This document shows, in pieces, positions 25,094 to 33,409 of a DNA stretch of 64,000 nt. The notes beneath the pieces were generated by a model. It had not been told where the DNA came from. It was given only the letters and a program-made list of their open reading frames with translations, and did not search any database. How positions within the stretch are numbered: position 1 is the first letter of the stretch; each line of letters opens with the position of its first letter. Made by a program: the position numbers and the translations under genes. This DNA comes from Oribacterium sinus (GTDB taxonomy: Bacteria; Bacillota; Clostridia; Lachnospirales; Lachnospiraceae): assembly GCF_014202695.1 (NCBI RefSeq), contig NZ_JACHHH010000014.1, positions 1 through 64,000 of the forward strand, read 5' to 3'.

Positions 25094-26284
25094 ATGAGTA
25101 AAATCAAAGAAATCTCCCCGGAAGCCTGGGAGAAGGAAGAATATAAACACTATACCCCCATTGACCTAAGGGAAGCAGAGGAATATGAAATCGGACACAT
25201 GGACAAGGCCCTCTCCTATCCTATAGAGACTTTACTGGGGGAGGAAATTCCCCTGTCCATAGAAGGACAGTATCTCCTTTACTGTAAATACGGAACCCTT
25301 TCCAGAGAGTTAGGAGAGCGGCTTTCCGACAGGGGCTATCAGGTGGCAAACCTGGAGGGGGGATATGGGAAATATGTTTTACAGCAAATAAAAAAAGCTG
25401 CAAAACAGGAAGAACGACAGAAGGAAATTGAATTAAGCCTTAGAAAAAAATTCAAAAAGTCTATCTTTACCCCCTTTGCCAAGGCCATCAATGATTATGA
25501 GTTGATTAAAGAGGGCGATTCCATCTGCGTCTGCATTTCCGGCGGTAAGGATTCCATGATTATGGCAAAGCTTTTCCAAGAGTTAAAACGGCACAACAAA
25601 TTCCCCTTTACCCTGCATTTTCTCTGTATGGATCCGGGCTATAATGCCTACAATCGACAGATTATCGAGGAAAATGCATCCCTTCTGGGGATTCCCTTGG
25701 CGTTTTTCCAAAGCGATATTTTTGAATCGGTTTTCACCATAGACTCCTCTCCCTGCTATGTTTGTGCCAGAATGCGAAGGGGACACCTGTATTCCAAGGC
25801 AAAGGAGCTGGGCTGCAATAAAATTGCCCTGGGGCACCACTTTGATGACGTGATTGAAACCGTCTTAATGGGAATGCTCTACAGTGGACAATTCCAGGCC
25901 ATGATGCCCAAACTCCATTCCACAAACTTTGAAGGAATGGAGTTGATTCGTCCCCTCTACTATGTTCGGGAGGAAGACATTATCCATTGGCGAAATTATA
26001 ACCAGCTGAACTTTATCCAGTGTGCCTGCAAGTTCACCGAAACCTGCAGCACCTGCCATGTGGACGGCACCACCAGTTCTAAGCGCTTGGAGATTAAGAA
26101 ATTGATTGCATCCCTAAAGGATGTTAATCCCTTTATCGAGAAAAATATCTTCCGCTCCACGGAAAATGTGTCCATCAATACCATCTTGGGTCTAAAAACC
26201 GATGGAGAGAAGCACTCCTTCTTAGAATGGTATGATAAGGGCTTTGAATTTTCGAATCCCGATAAAGGGGATGTAAAAAACTAA
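25094..26284 (+). CDS. Rhodanese-TtcA fusion (tRNA thiolation-like)
   Basis: A 396-residue two-domain protein. Residues 1-100 form a rhodanese domain whose active loop is CKYGTLSR (Cys64). Residues 120-390 form an N-type ATP pyrophosphatase of the TtcA group: PP-loop SGGKDS (149-154), Cys221/Cys224 in PCYVCARMRRG and a downstream Cys cluster (CACKFTETCSTC, 310-321) that could hold the Fe-S cluster. TtcA makes 2-thiocytidine at tRNA position 32; the attached rhodanese may supply persulfide. Some relatives act on other substrates. Ribosome site AAGGAC is weak-moderate. Confidence 0.85.
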   Translation: MSKIKEISPEAWEKEEYKHYTPIDLREAEEYEIGHMDKALSYPIETLLGEEIPLSIEGQYLLYCKYGTLSRELGERLSDRGYQVANLEGGYGKYVLQQIKKAAKQEERQKEIELSLRKKFKKSIFTPFAKAINDYELIKEGDSICVCISGGKDSMIMAKLFQELKRHNKFPFTLHFLCMDPGYNAYNRQIIEENASLLGIPLAFFQSDIFESVFTIDSSPCYVCARMRRGHLYSKAKELGCNKIALGHHFDDVIETVLMGMLYSGQFQAMMPKLHSTNFEGMELIRPLYYVREEDIIHWRNYNQLNFIQCACKFTETCSTCHVDGTTSSKRLEIKKLIASLKDVNPFIEKNIFRSTENVSINTILGLKTDGEKHSFLEWYDKGFEFSNPDKGDVKN

Positions 26285-26310
26285 ATCCAATCTATTTTTA
26301 AAGCAACTTA

Positions 26311-26346
26311 GACCTGAAAAAGGGGTAATGTACCTCATTTCAGGTC
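26311..26346. terminator. Hairpin between convergent genes
   Basis: GACCTGAAA and TTTCAGGTC (9-bp arms) plus an inner ACCCC/GAGGT stem. One arm is the last codons of the minus-strand TOPRIM-like gene. There is no strong T-run on either side. Confidence 0.5.
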
Positions 26347-26877
26347 TATCAAATCCGCTAAATACAGCTCCTCTTTTTTATGAGAAGATTTTATCCTTTT
26401 GTATTCAAGAATAGCCTGTACCAAAATATCCACTCTATCACCAAAATAATCTTTATAAAATTTCGTACTGTTATCGTACTTTTTCCTGCCTAAGCTTATA
26501 TGCATTTTAGCAAAATCTTTAGGTTTTACTGTGGATTTATTCTTCTCAAACTCAGCGACTTTATCTTCTGCAATTAGAAACAACATTTCCAATTCCGGTT
26601 TAGTACAATACTTCTCAATTCCTATAATCTTGCCTTTGTAGTCTTCCGGTATCTTTAGCCTTTCCTTTTGTGCATCTCCTATCCGCATAATTAATACATC
26701 ATTGCCGGGATAAATGTTTAGTTCTGTCCGAACCTGCCCATTACCGGTAATTTGTCTTGCATGATAGGGAGTCAAGCCCAATAATTCATCCTCTCCAAAG
26801 ATTAATCGATTATTTGCCAAGAGGATACGAACAATTTCCAGTTCATTTGCCCCTTCGCACATGATTAATCTTTTCAT
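26335..26877 (-). CDS. Small TOPRIM-like protein of a two-gene ATPase cassette
   Basis: A 180-residue protein. The N-terminus LIMCEGANELEIVRILL resembles the first TOPRIM strand with its catalytic glutamate (Glu8). LIMRIGDAQ at 62-70 could be the acidic second motif, though a full DxD is not obvious. TKPELEMLFL at 92-101 resembles the helix following TOPRIM acidic residues in RloB/AbiL-type nucleases. Its ATG overlaps the stop of the upstream ATPase gene (ATGA). This pairing resembles OLD/AbiL/PARIS-like defence modules, but the protein is shorter. Function is inference. Confidence 0.55.
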   Translation of the reverse strand: MKRLIMCEGANELEIVRILLANNRLIFGEDELLGLTPYHARQITGNGQVRTELNIYPGNDVLIMRIGDAQKERLKIPEDYKGKIIGIEKYCTKPELEMLFLIAEDKVAEFEKNKSTVKPKDFAKMHISLGRKKYDNSTKFYKDYFGDRVDILVQAILEYKRIKSSHKKEELYLADLIDLK

Positions 26878-27992
26878 TCCTTTAGCTTCCTCTTTAGGCT
26901 CATCAGCTCTTCATAATTTACAGCAGTTTGAAAAGCATTGTTATAATACTGCTTGCTTTTCAGAAGTTCAGTCCTGATTTGATAGTCTTCATACATATTA
27001 GAGAGGGATACATGCTTTCCTGACTTACAAATCCATATGTTATCCTGCCGTCCCATCTGATCCAAAACCTCACAATAGTGAGTAGTAAAGATTAAAGAAG
27101 CATTCTTCTTATTGACCGATTTATCCTTATACAAACTGATCATATTTTCCACAAGAGTTTTATGAAAATGATTTTCTACCTCATCAACCAAAAGATCAAA
27201 ACCTTCTTTTAAAGAAGCAACCATTAAGGTATACAGTAGTAATCCCTTTGTTGTACCGCTAGACAAGATATAAATCAACTGGCTATCAGAAAGATACTTC
27301 TCTTCCCCGTTAAAAACCAATCTGTAATTATGTTCGTCCAAGCTTTGTAAATGTTCAATATTGTCATCAAAAATACGCATAATATTTTCCAAAACCAAAG
27401 TATCTATGCTGTAATTTTTTAAGGCTTTGAAAATCATACGATAAGTCTCTGCTCCATTTCCAAAACTTTCGAAATAAATAGCTCTTGTACTTTTTTTCTC
27501 TAAGACAAAAAATACTTTGGATATATCCTCCGGCAATGTTCCATACTCATCCATTTTCTCGAAAGAACTATCTTCATACAGTTCATGAATACGACTTTTA
27601 TAATATTTTTTTCTATACAGCTTTTCCTCTTTAAAAATTGCCTGATTACTGAGAGATATGTCCGTAGACAATAAACACTCATACTTATAAATAAAGCCTG
27701 CATGATAAAAGACTATCTCCAATTCAACACCGTCATAGTCATAGTGTTTATCTTCTAAGCGAAAGTCTCCCAAAATAGAATAGCAAGCATCCAAAAGCTC
27801 CAATGCAGAGGTTTTTCCGGAAGCATTTTTTCCAATAAATGCCATCGTATTATAAACATATAAATCAGGCGCAATCTCCTGCAGTTCATACTCTTTATCT
27901 TCTGCAGTCTTCCTCGATTTAGCCACCAAATCAATAGTATATCCTTCTATACAGTTTTTAAAATTTTTGGCTTTTACATAAAGTAATTTCAT
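26874..27992 (-). CDS. AAA15-type ATPase of a two-gene cassette
   Basis: A 372-residue SMC/ABC-like ATPase (COG1106 type). Walker A is GKNASGKT (54-61), an ABC-type signature is LSSGTTKG (243-250), Walker B is DLLVDEVE (266-273), and FTTHYCEVLD is the switch histidine region. The insertion between Walker A and the signature has no identifiable domain. Start placed at 27992, 8 bp after AAGGAGG. Both cassette genes are visibly AT-richer than their neighbours and have their own upstream region, suggesting acquisition. Such ATPases often gate an effector nuclease in phage defence. Confidence 0.7.
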   Translation of the reverse strand: MKLLYVKAKNFKNCIEGYTIDLVAKSRKTAEDKEYELQEIAPDLYVYNTMAFIGKNASGKTSALELLDACYSILGDFRLEDKHYDYDGVELEIVFYHAGFIYKYECLLSTDISLSNQAIFKEEKLYRKKYYKSRIHELYEDSSFEKMDEYGTLPEDISKVFFVLEKKSTRAIYFESFGNGAETYRMIFKALKNYSIDTLVLENIMRIFDDNIEHLQSLDEHNYRLVFNGEEKYLSDSQLIYILSSGTTKGLLLYTLMVASLKEGFDLLVDEVENHFHKTLVENMISLYKDKSVNKKNASLIFTTHYCEVLDQMGRQDNIWICKSGKHVSLSNMYEDYQIRTELLKSKQYYNNAFQTAVNYEELMSLKRKLKE

Positions 27993-28148
27993 TCTGCACA
28001 CCTCCTTTTCCTGCTTTTATAGTATATCAGTGAAACGTGATTTAAACAATATTTTTGTTTTAATCTTTATTTATTCTGCAAAAATTCATGATTTGTACTA
28101 ATATGTTGATAATTATATGATTTTTTCTATATTTTAGTTCTTCTAATA

Positions 28149-28195
28149 AAAAAACTTTAGCTAATTTCGGTTTGAAAAATCAGCTAAAGTTTTTT
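28149..28195 (-). terminator. Terminator of the nucleoside kinase operon
   Basis: Perfect 14-bp arms (AAAAAACTTTAGCT / AGCTAAAGTTTTTT) with T-runs on both sides. The AT-rich stretch 28002-28148 beyond it must contain the promoter of the ATPase cassette, but no clear -35/-10 pair was found. Confidence 0.8.
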
Positions 28196-28248
28196 GAAAT
28201 TTTTTATGCTATAGATTTCAATTTTAAATCTACATTCCAATCAAGGCT

Positions 28249-29910
28249 TTACCCCACATGCAAGCAGGAACCGCCAATAAACTCACGAATTATGGAGTTC
28301 TTCGGAATGGACTCCGGGCTTACGGGAAGCACATAGTCCAGGAACTTTAGGAGACGCTTAGCCTCCTGGTAGGCAGGACTGTCATTTTCAATCTGGAACA
28401 ACAGAGGCTGGGCAAAAATCTTCAAAACTGCAAGCTCATAAATCAACGCAGAGTTTACCATCACATCCGCCCTCTCCTGGAAGGGGAAAATGTAATTGTC
28501 TTCGCCCCGTCTTACATTTTTCCAGATAGAAATGGTATCTTCCGCAGAATAACCTCTGGTTCTGTTATCTCTTACCATTCTTCTAAGCAGGCGAACATCC
28601 GTTGTAGGAATACGGTTATGCTCATCAATGTTTAAGGGTGTTAATGCTGAAATGTAAATGCGGAACTTGCTTTCCTCCGGTAAGGAGGTGGACATTAAGT
28701 CATTCAAGCAGTGAATACCCTCGATAACCAAGACATCCTCTGCCTCCATTTTCAGATAATCTCCCTTATACTCTCTTTCCCCTGTGAAGAAATTGTAACG
28801 GGGAAGCTCTACCTTTTCTCCGGAAAGAAGAGAGAGCATATCCTTGTTAAACAGCTCCAAATCCACGCACTGAATGGACTCAAAGTCGTAATTACCTTCC
28901 TCATCTTTGGGCGCCTCCACTCTGGCTCTGAAATAATTATCTACAGAAATAGCATGGGGCTTTAGTCCAAGTGCTGAAAGCTGAATGCTTAAACGCTTGG
29001 AAAAGCTGGTTTTTCCTGAGGAAGAAGGTCCTGCAATCAGTACCACCCTCTTCTTCTCCTTAAAGATAGACATGGCGATATTACCGATTTGCTTCTCAAA
29101 ATAAGCTTCCTGCATCAGAATAAGAGAATCCGTATCCCCTTGAACAATCTGCTTATTCAATGCACCGATATCCCCGATTCCCACCTTTCTGGCCCAAAGG
29201 GAGGATTCCTTTTGCACCTGATAAAGCTTATCCATTGGACAGAACTCCGGAAGCTCATTGGGCTTCTCCGGAGTAGGCAAAAGCAGGATAAAACCGTCTC
29301 CATAGGGAAGCAAATCAAACAAAGTCACATAGGAAGTATTTTGCAACATATAGCCGTAGAAATAATCCTGGAAATTCCCCAAGGAATAGATATTGACACG
29401 GCTGGTCATACGATAACGGAAAAGCTCCTCCTTGGAATGCATACCCACCTCACGGAAGATCGCTCTGGCATCCTCGGTGGAAACGGAACGCTTCATAATC
29501 GGCATCTTCTTCTCCGCATACTCCAACATAGAAGCCTTCACCTTCTCCAAGAGCTCCTTTGTAATCTTCACATCTCCGGAAAGGTAGCCATAAAAACCGC
29601 CTCCCAGAGTATAATCCATATTTACCCGAAATCCCGGTACATCCTTACAATGATGGTAAAAAGCCTTTAAAAGCATAAATACGGCAGAGCGGTGATAACT
29701 CTTCATACCGATACTATCTTTCAAGGTTAAAAAGCTGCATTCCTGATCCACATTGGGGATTCTCTTATGCAACTCATAAATACGCTTTCCAAAGCGCACC
29801 AAAACAATGGGATACTCCTCCGTATCCTGAAACAAGGGAACCAAGTCTTGAAACTTACTTCCCTCCTCTAACTCTACCACTCTTCCTTTTGCTGTAATCT
29901 TCATGGACAT
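28249..29910 (-). CDS. TGS-domain nucleoside (uridine) kinase
   Basis: A 553-residue protein with an N-terminal TGS/ThrRS-like editing-related region (about 1-220) joined to a uridine-kinase-like P-loop domain. The phosphate loop is IAGPSSSGKTSFSKRL (about 285-300), followed by ISVDNYFRAR and IEGIHCLND. This architecture is common in Clostridia and annotated as nucleoside kinase or phosphoribulokinase-like; its exact substrate is not established. Last gene of the dgt-dnaG-trmK-nif3 group, 21 bp after nif3. Confidence 0.88.
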   Translation of the reverse strand: MSMKITAKGRVVELEEGSKFQDLVPLFQDTEEYPIVLVRFGKRIYELHKRIPNVDQECSFLTLKDSIGMKSYHRSAVFMLLKAFYHHCKDVPGFRVNMDYTLGGGFYGYLSGDVKITKELLEKVKASMLEYAEKKMPIMKRSVSTEDARAIFREVGMHSKEELFRYRMTSRVNIYSLGNFQDYFYGYMLQNTSYVTLFDLLPYGDGFILLLPTPEKPNELPEFCPMDKLYQVQKESSLWARKVGIGDIGALNKQIVQGDTDSLILMQEAYFEKQIGNIAMSIFKEKKRVVLIAGPSSSGKTSFSKRLSIQLSALGLKPHAISVDNYFRARVEAPKDEEGNYDFESIQCVDLELFNKDMLSLLSGEKVELPRYNFFTGEREYKGDYLKMEAEDVLVIEGIHCLNDLMSTSLPEESKFRIYISALTPLNIDEHNRIPTTDVRLLRRMVRDNRTRGYSAEDTISIWKNVRRGEDNYIFPFQERADVMVNSALIYELAVLKIFAQPLLFQIENDSPAYQEAKRLLKFLDYVLPVSPESIPKNSIIREFIGGSCLHVG

Positions 29911-29931
29911 CCCTGACCTTTCTATTTTGTT

Positions 29932-30720
29932 TTACAGAATTTTTCCTAAGAAAACTTCCTCTTCCTCGACGCAATCTATCTTAGGAAAATGTCGGCGAAT
30001 CTGCTCCCCCATATAAGGCACGAAGAAGCGCTCCAAGCCGTAGTGCCCTGCATTAAGGAGACTAAGCCCCTCTCCCAATGCATCCACCGCATCGTGGTGT
30101 CCCAGGTCCCCTGTGATATAAGCGTCTGCACCTAAAGCAATCACATCCTTAATAAAGCTCTTTCCGGAACCGGGACAAACCGCAATTTTTTGGATAGGCT
30201 TTCCGCTGTCAAAGTACTCAATATAGGGAAGCTTGGCCTTTTCTTTCACATAGGCCGCCAGTTCCTCGCAGGAAAATGCCTTATCCACCCTGGTATAAAA
30301 TCCTATCCCCTGAACGGCTCCCTCTAAAGATGGAGAAACTTCCTGCAGTACCCCCTCCTTTTTCCAGGAAAGCTTAGAGCAAATCAAATCTCCCATCCCT
30401 TCCTTCACACTGTCGAAGTTGGTATGCATGCTAAAGACGGAAATCTTATGTTCCGCCAAAGTAAGAAGTAATCTTCCCTGTTCATTGTCTCCGGTAACTG
30501 ATTTCATCCCCTGAAAGATAAAGGGGTGGTGGCTCAAAATGAAATTACAGGACCGGGCAATCGCCTCTTCCACCGACCTTCTCTGCACATCCAGACAGAT
30601 GTAGACCTTGCTAAGCTCTTCTTCCTTCTTTCCCAACAAAAAACCCACATTGTCCCAGTGCTCCGCATATTGCTTCGGCGCAAATTCCTCCAAAAAGGAA
30701 ATCAGCTCTTGTTTTTTCAT
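29932..30720 (-). CDS. Nif3-like dinuclear metal protein
   Basis: A 262-residue NIF3/YqfO family protein, a hexameric ring with a two-metal site per subunit. Metal-binding motifs: SHHPFIFQG, HTNFDSVKEGMGD and the C-terminal GHYGLERFFVP. Start at 30720 because AGGAGAAATAAT precedes this ATG; an upstream in-frame ATG overlaps trmK. Role is debated (GTP cyclohydrolase- or hydrolase-like). Its link with trmK is conserved in Firmicutes. Confidence 0.92.
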   Translation of the reverse strand: MKKQELISFLEEFAPKQYAEHWDNVGFLLGKKEEELSKVYICLDVQRRSVEEAIARSCNFILSHHPFIFQGMKSVTGDNEQGRLLLTLAEHKISVFSMHTNFDSVKEGMGDLICSKLSWKKEGVLQEVSPSLEGAVQGIGFYTRVDKAFSCEELAAYVKEKAKLPYIEYFDSGKPIQKIAVCPGSGKSFIKDVIALGADAYITGDLGHHDAVDALGEGLSLLNAGHYGLERFFVPYMGEQIRRHFPKIDCVEEEEVFLGKIL

Positions 30721-30730
30721 ATTATTTCTC

Positions 30731-31519
30731 CTATCCAAAGTACCCAAGCCCTTCTTTCACCCGTTCCAGCTTCTCTGCTATCACTTTTTGGGGATTTTTC
30801 AAAAGCATTTCTTCCAAATGTCTTTCCTCATCCTCTAAAAGCTCCTTTAAAACAGGATCCTTTTTTGCCAGAGGAAGCCAGCCAAACTCCCATTCCACTT
30901 TGGATATTTCGAAAGAGTCCAAAGTTGTTCTCTCGATCTCCGATTCTTTTCCCCCAATATTCATACTGATTCTCTCGGCATCCGAATTTGTCGCCTTAAG
31001 CTCCAGGACTTTCGCCCCGGTATCCAAAGTATTTTTTTCCCTATCTGAATTTCTACGCTTTTTCGCCAGCAGGATACGATAGAACTTATTTTTCTCCTTC
31101 ACATAGCAGTCTTCCACAAGCTCCATATAGGGATATAGAAAACGTCGCAGCTTCTCATAGTCTGACTGGGGAGAAAGCAAAATCGTTTCAAACTCCTCTA
31201 TTCGCTTTTCCAAAATCTGTATCATCAGCATTCCCCCCATACCGGAGAGAAGAAGGTGCTTACATTCCCCTTTTTCCAAGGCTTCCAGACCATTTCCCAG
31301 ACGACAGCTGATTTTATCCTCCAGCCCCCTGAAACGCACATTTTTCTTCGCCATTTCCAAGGGCTCTTTTCCGATATCACAGGCAAAAAGCTTCTCCGCC
31401 TTTCCTGCCTCAAACAAGGCAATGGCGGTATAGCCATGGTCGCAGCCGATATCCGCAATACTGTCCACCACCGGATACAAGTCCACCATGGTCTGTATTC
31501 TTGCCCCAAGTCCCTTCAT
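30731..31519 (-). CDS. trmK: TrmK tRNA (adenine-22-N1)-methyltransferase
   Basis: A 262-residue SAM-dependent enzyme methylating A22 of tRNA. The SAM-binding motif is SIADIGCDHGYTAIAL (20-35), followed by LLLSGMGG (89-96) and SPQSD (116-120). Residues about 155-205 are a low-complexity charged insertion with two ~21-residue imperfect repeats (each starting NSD) before the C-terminal coiled coil resumes at KVEWEFGWLPL. It sits between dnaG and nif3, where rpoD is often found on the dnaG side. Confidence 0.9.
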   Translation of the reverse strand: MKGLGARIQTMVDLYPVVDSIADIGCDHGYTAIALFEAGKAEKLFACDIGKEPLEMAKKNVRFRGLEDKISCRLGNGLEALEKGECKHLLLSGMGGMLMIQILEKRIEEFETILLSPQSDYEKLRRFLYPYMELVEDCYVKEKNKFYRILLAKKRRNSDREKNTLDTGAKVLELKATNSDAERISMNIGGKESEIERTTLDSFEISKVEWEFGWLPLAKKDPVLKELLEDEERHLEEMLLKNPQKVIAEKLERVKEGLGYFG

Positions 31520-31662
31520 CTACACACTCCTTTAGGAGGAAAATAATTTTCCCCAAAACTTTTTCGCCTCTATACACCGTAAAGACTATATTTCGTAAAA
31601 AATCCAATCTCTATATCCAAACTGTAATCTCTACGAAACCAAATATAGCTTATTTAAGCTCT

Positions 31663-33408
31663 TTAGCCGGAAAATCCGGAGAAATGCTCCCACTTATCCT
31701 TCTCCCGAAACAGTCGGGAAAGCTCCTCTCCGTCCATAGCTTCTGCAATGGCCTTTTCAATTCCCCGCAGTTTCATCTGGCGAATAAAGTCCAGAAGCAT
31801 TCTTTCCTCCTCCTGTCTTTCCAGATCCAAATGATACAGATCTCCATGATAGAGCGCCATACACTTTTGATATTTTTCTTCCTCTCCCCGAAAACTATCC
31901 ATGATTTCCTGTACGGATTTCCCACTCTTTAGAGATAGAAATACCTGCCGGCAAAGCTCCTCCCTAAGATCCTCTGCCTTGATATATTGAGAAACCGGTC
32001 CGATCCACTCCTCCTTTTGCAGGAGGAGGGAAAGAAACTGTTCCTCCAAATTGTCTGTTAAAGCCTTTTCCCGCTTATTTTCCTCCCGTCTTCCTTGCTT
32101 GGAAAGAGCGAAGGAAAGCTGGGATTTTTCCTCTCCCTTTTGTACCAGGTACAAGAGATTCTCCGCAGATAAAAGCTGTTCTCTGGCCACTGCCTTGCAA
32201 TAATTTTCCAGCTCCACAGGGTCGGAGAAGCAATCCCTTAAGAGGGAAGCAATCGCTTCCATATAGCCCTGCATCTCTCCCGGATCTTGCAGGTTAAAGC
32301 CGGACTTTAATTCCTCAACCTCCCACAAGAAGGCATTTTTGGCATTATGAATCCGCTCCATAAGAGCATCCTTCCCCTCCGCCTTTAAAAACTCATCCGG
32401 ATCCTTATAGGGCTTTAGGGAAATGACCTTTGCCTGAATTTCCTTTTCCCGTAAGATAGGAATGGCTCTCTTACAAGCCTTTCTTCCCGCATTGTCACTG
32501 TCAAAGCAAAGGAGCACTGTAGAGGTAAAACGCTTTAAAAGAGCCGCCTGTTGCTCCGTAAAGGCGGTTCCCAATGCCGCCACCGCCTCAATACAGCCTG
32601 CCTGATGCATGGAAATCACATCCATATAGCCTTCGCAAAGAATCAGATAGGATTCCCGGCTTCTTCTGGCAAAGTTCAAGGCAAAAAGATTTCTGGATTT
32701 GTCAAAAAGCTTGGTTTCCGGAGAGTTTAGGTACTTGGGCTCCCCATCCCCCATCACTCTTCCCCCAAAACCGATTACCCGATGATGAAGATCCATAATA
32801 GGAAAAATCACTCGATTAAAAAATTTATCTCGAACACCGTTTTCTTTAAAGGTAAATAAGCCGGACTCCTGCAAAATAGCATCCTCATAGCCTAAAGCTT
32901 TACAATGCTGATACAAAGCATCCTTTTCCTGCACCGCATAGCCAAGGCCGAAGTGGGTAATGCTTTCCCCGCTTAAGGCTCTTTTAGCCAAATACTGTAA
33001 GCCCAGCTTTCCCTTGGGACTGCGAAGCTGTTTTACGAAGAAAAGGGCGGCATTTTTGTTGATTTCCAAAAGCTTATACCGAAGGTCCTCTTCCCCCTTA
33101 TTGACTCCGCTGCTTTTTTCGGGAAGAGTGACATTTGCCCGCTCTGCCAGCTGCTCTATCGCCTCCACAAAGCTTAAGTTCTCGTACTCCATCATAAAGC
33201 GGATACTGTCTCCCGCCTTGCCACAACCAAAGCAATAAAAAATCTGCTTCCCGGGGGAAACAGAAAAAGAGGGAGTTTTCTCCCCATGAAAAGGACAGAG
33301 CCCAAAGTAGCTGGAGCCCTTCTTTTTCAAATGTACATATTGTCCTATTAAATCCACGATATCCGTTCTTTGCCGGATTTCCTCTACAATCTCTTCTCCA
33401 TAGTACAT
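31663..33408 (-). CDS. dnaG: DNA primase
   Basis: A 581-residue DnaG. N-terminal zinc finger CPFHGEKTPSFSV...FYCFGCGKAGD (about 38-66), RNA polymerase core with VIGFGGRVMG and LCEGYMDVISMHQAG (TOPRIM Glu), then LLCFDSDNAGRKACKRA and the C-terminal helicase-interaction region. Start at 33408 (MYYGEEIV), two bases after the dgt stop, with GAGAAGG upstream. The in-frame extension to 33471 overlaps dgt and is rejected. The 143-bp gap after it is where an rpoD gene would be expected; none is present. Confidence 0.95.
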   Translation of the reverse strand: MYYGEEIVEEIRQRTDIVDLIGQYVHLKKKGSSYFGLCPFHGEKTPSFSVSPGKQIFYCFGCGKAGDSIRFMMEYENLSFVEAIEQLAERANVTLPEKSSGVNKGEEDLRYKLLEINKNAALFFVKQLRSPKGKLGLQYLAKRALSGESITHFGLGYAVQEKDALYQHCKALGYEDAILQESGLFTFKENGVRDKFFNRVIFPIMDLHHRVIGFGGRVMGDGEPKYLNSPETKLFDKSRNLFALNFARRSRESYLILCEGYMDVISMHQAGCIEAVAALGTAFTEQQAALLKRFTSTVLLCFDSDNAGRKACKRAIPILREKEIQAKVISLKPYKDPDEFLKAEGKDALMERIHNAKNAFLWEVEELKSGFNLQDPGEMQGYMEAIASLLRDCFSDPVELENYCKAVAREQLLSAENLLYLVQKGEEKSQLSFALSKQGRREENKREKALTDNLEEQFLSLLLQKEEWIGPVSQYIKAEDLREELCRQVFLSLKSGKSVQEIMDSFRGEEEKYQKCMALYHGDLYHLDLERQEEERMLLDFIRQMKLRGIEKAIAEAMDGEELSRLFREKDKWEHFSGFSG

Positions 33409-33409
33409 A

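Noticed and set aside
29089-29670. Plus-strand 193-codon ORF opposite the nucleoside kinase
   Set aside because: Antisense shadow with no ribosome site or recognisable domain.
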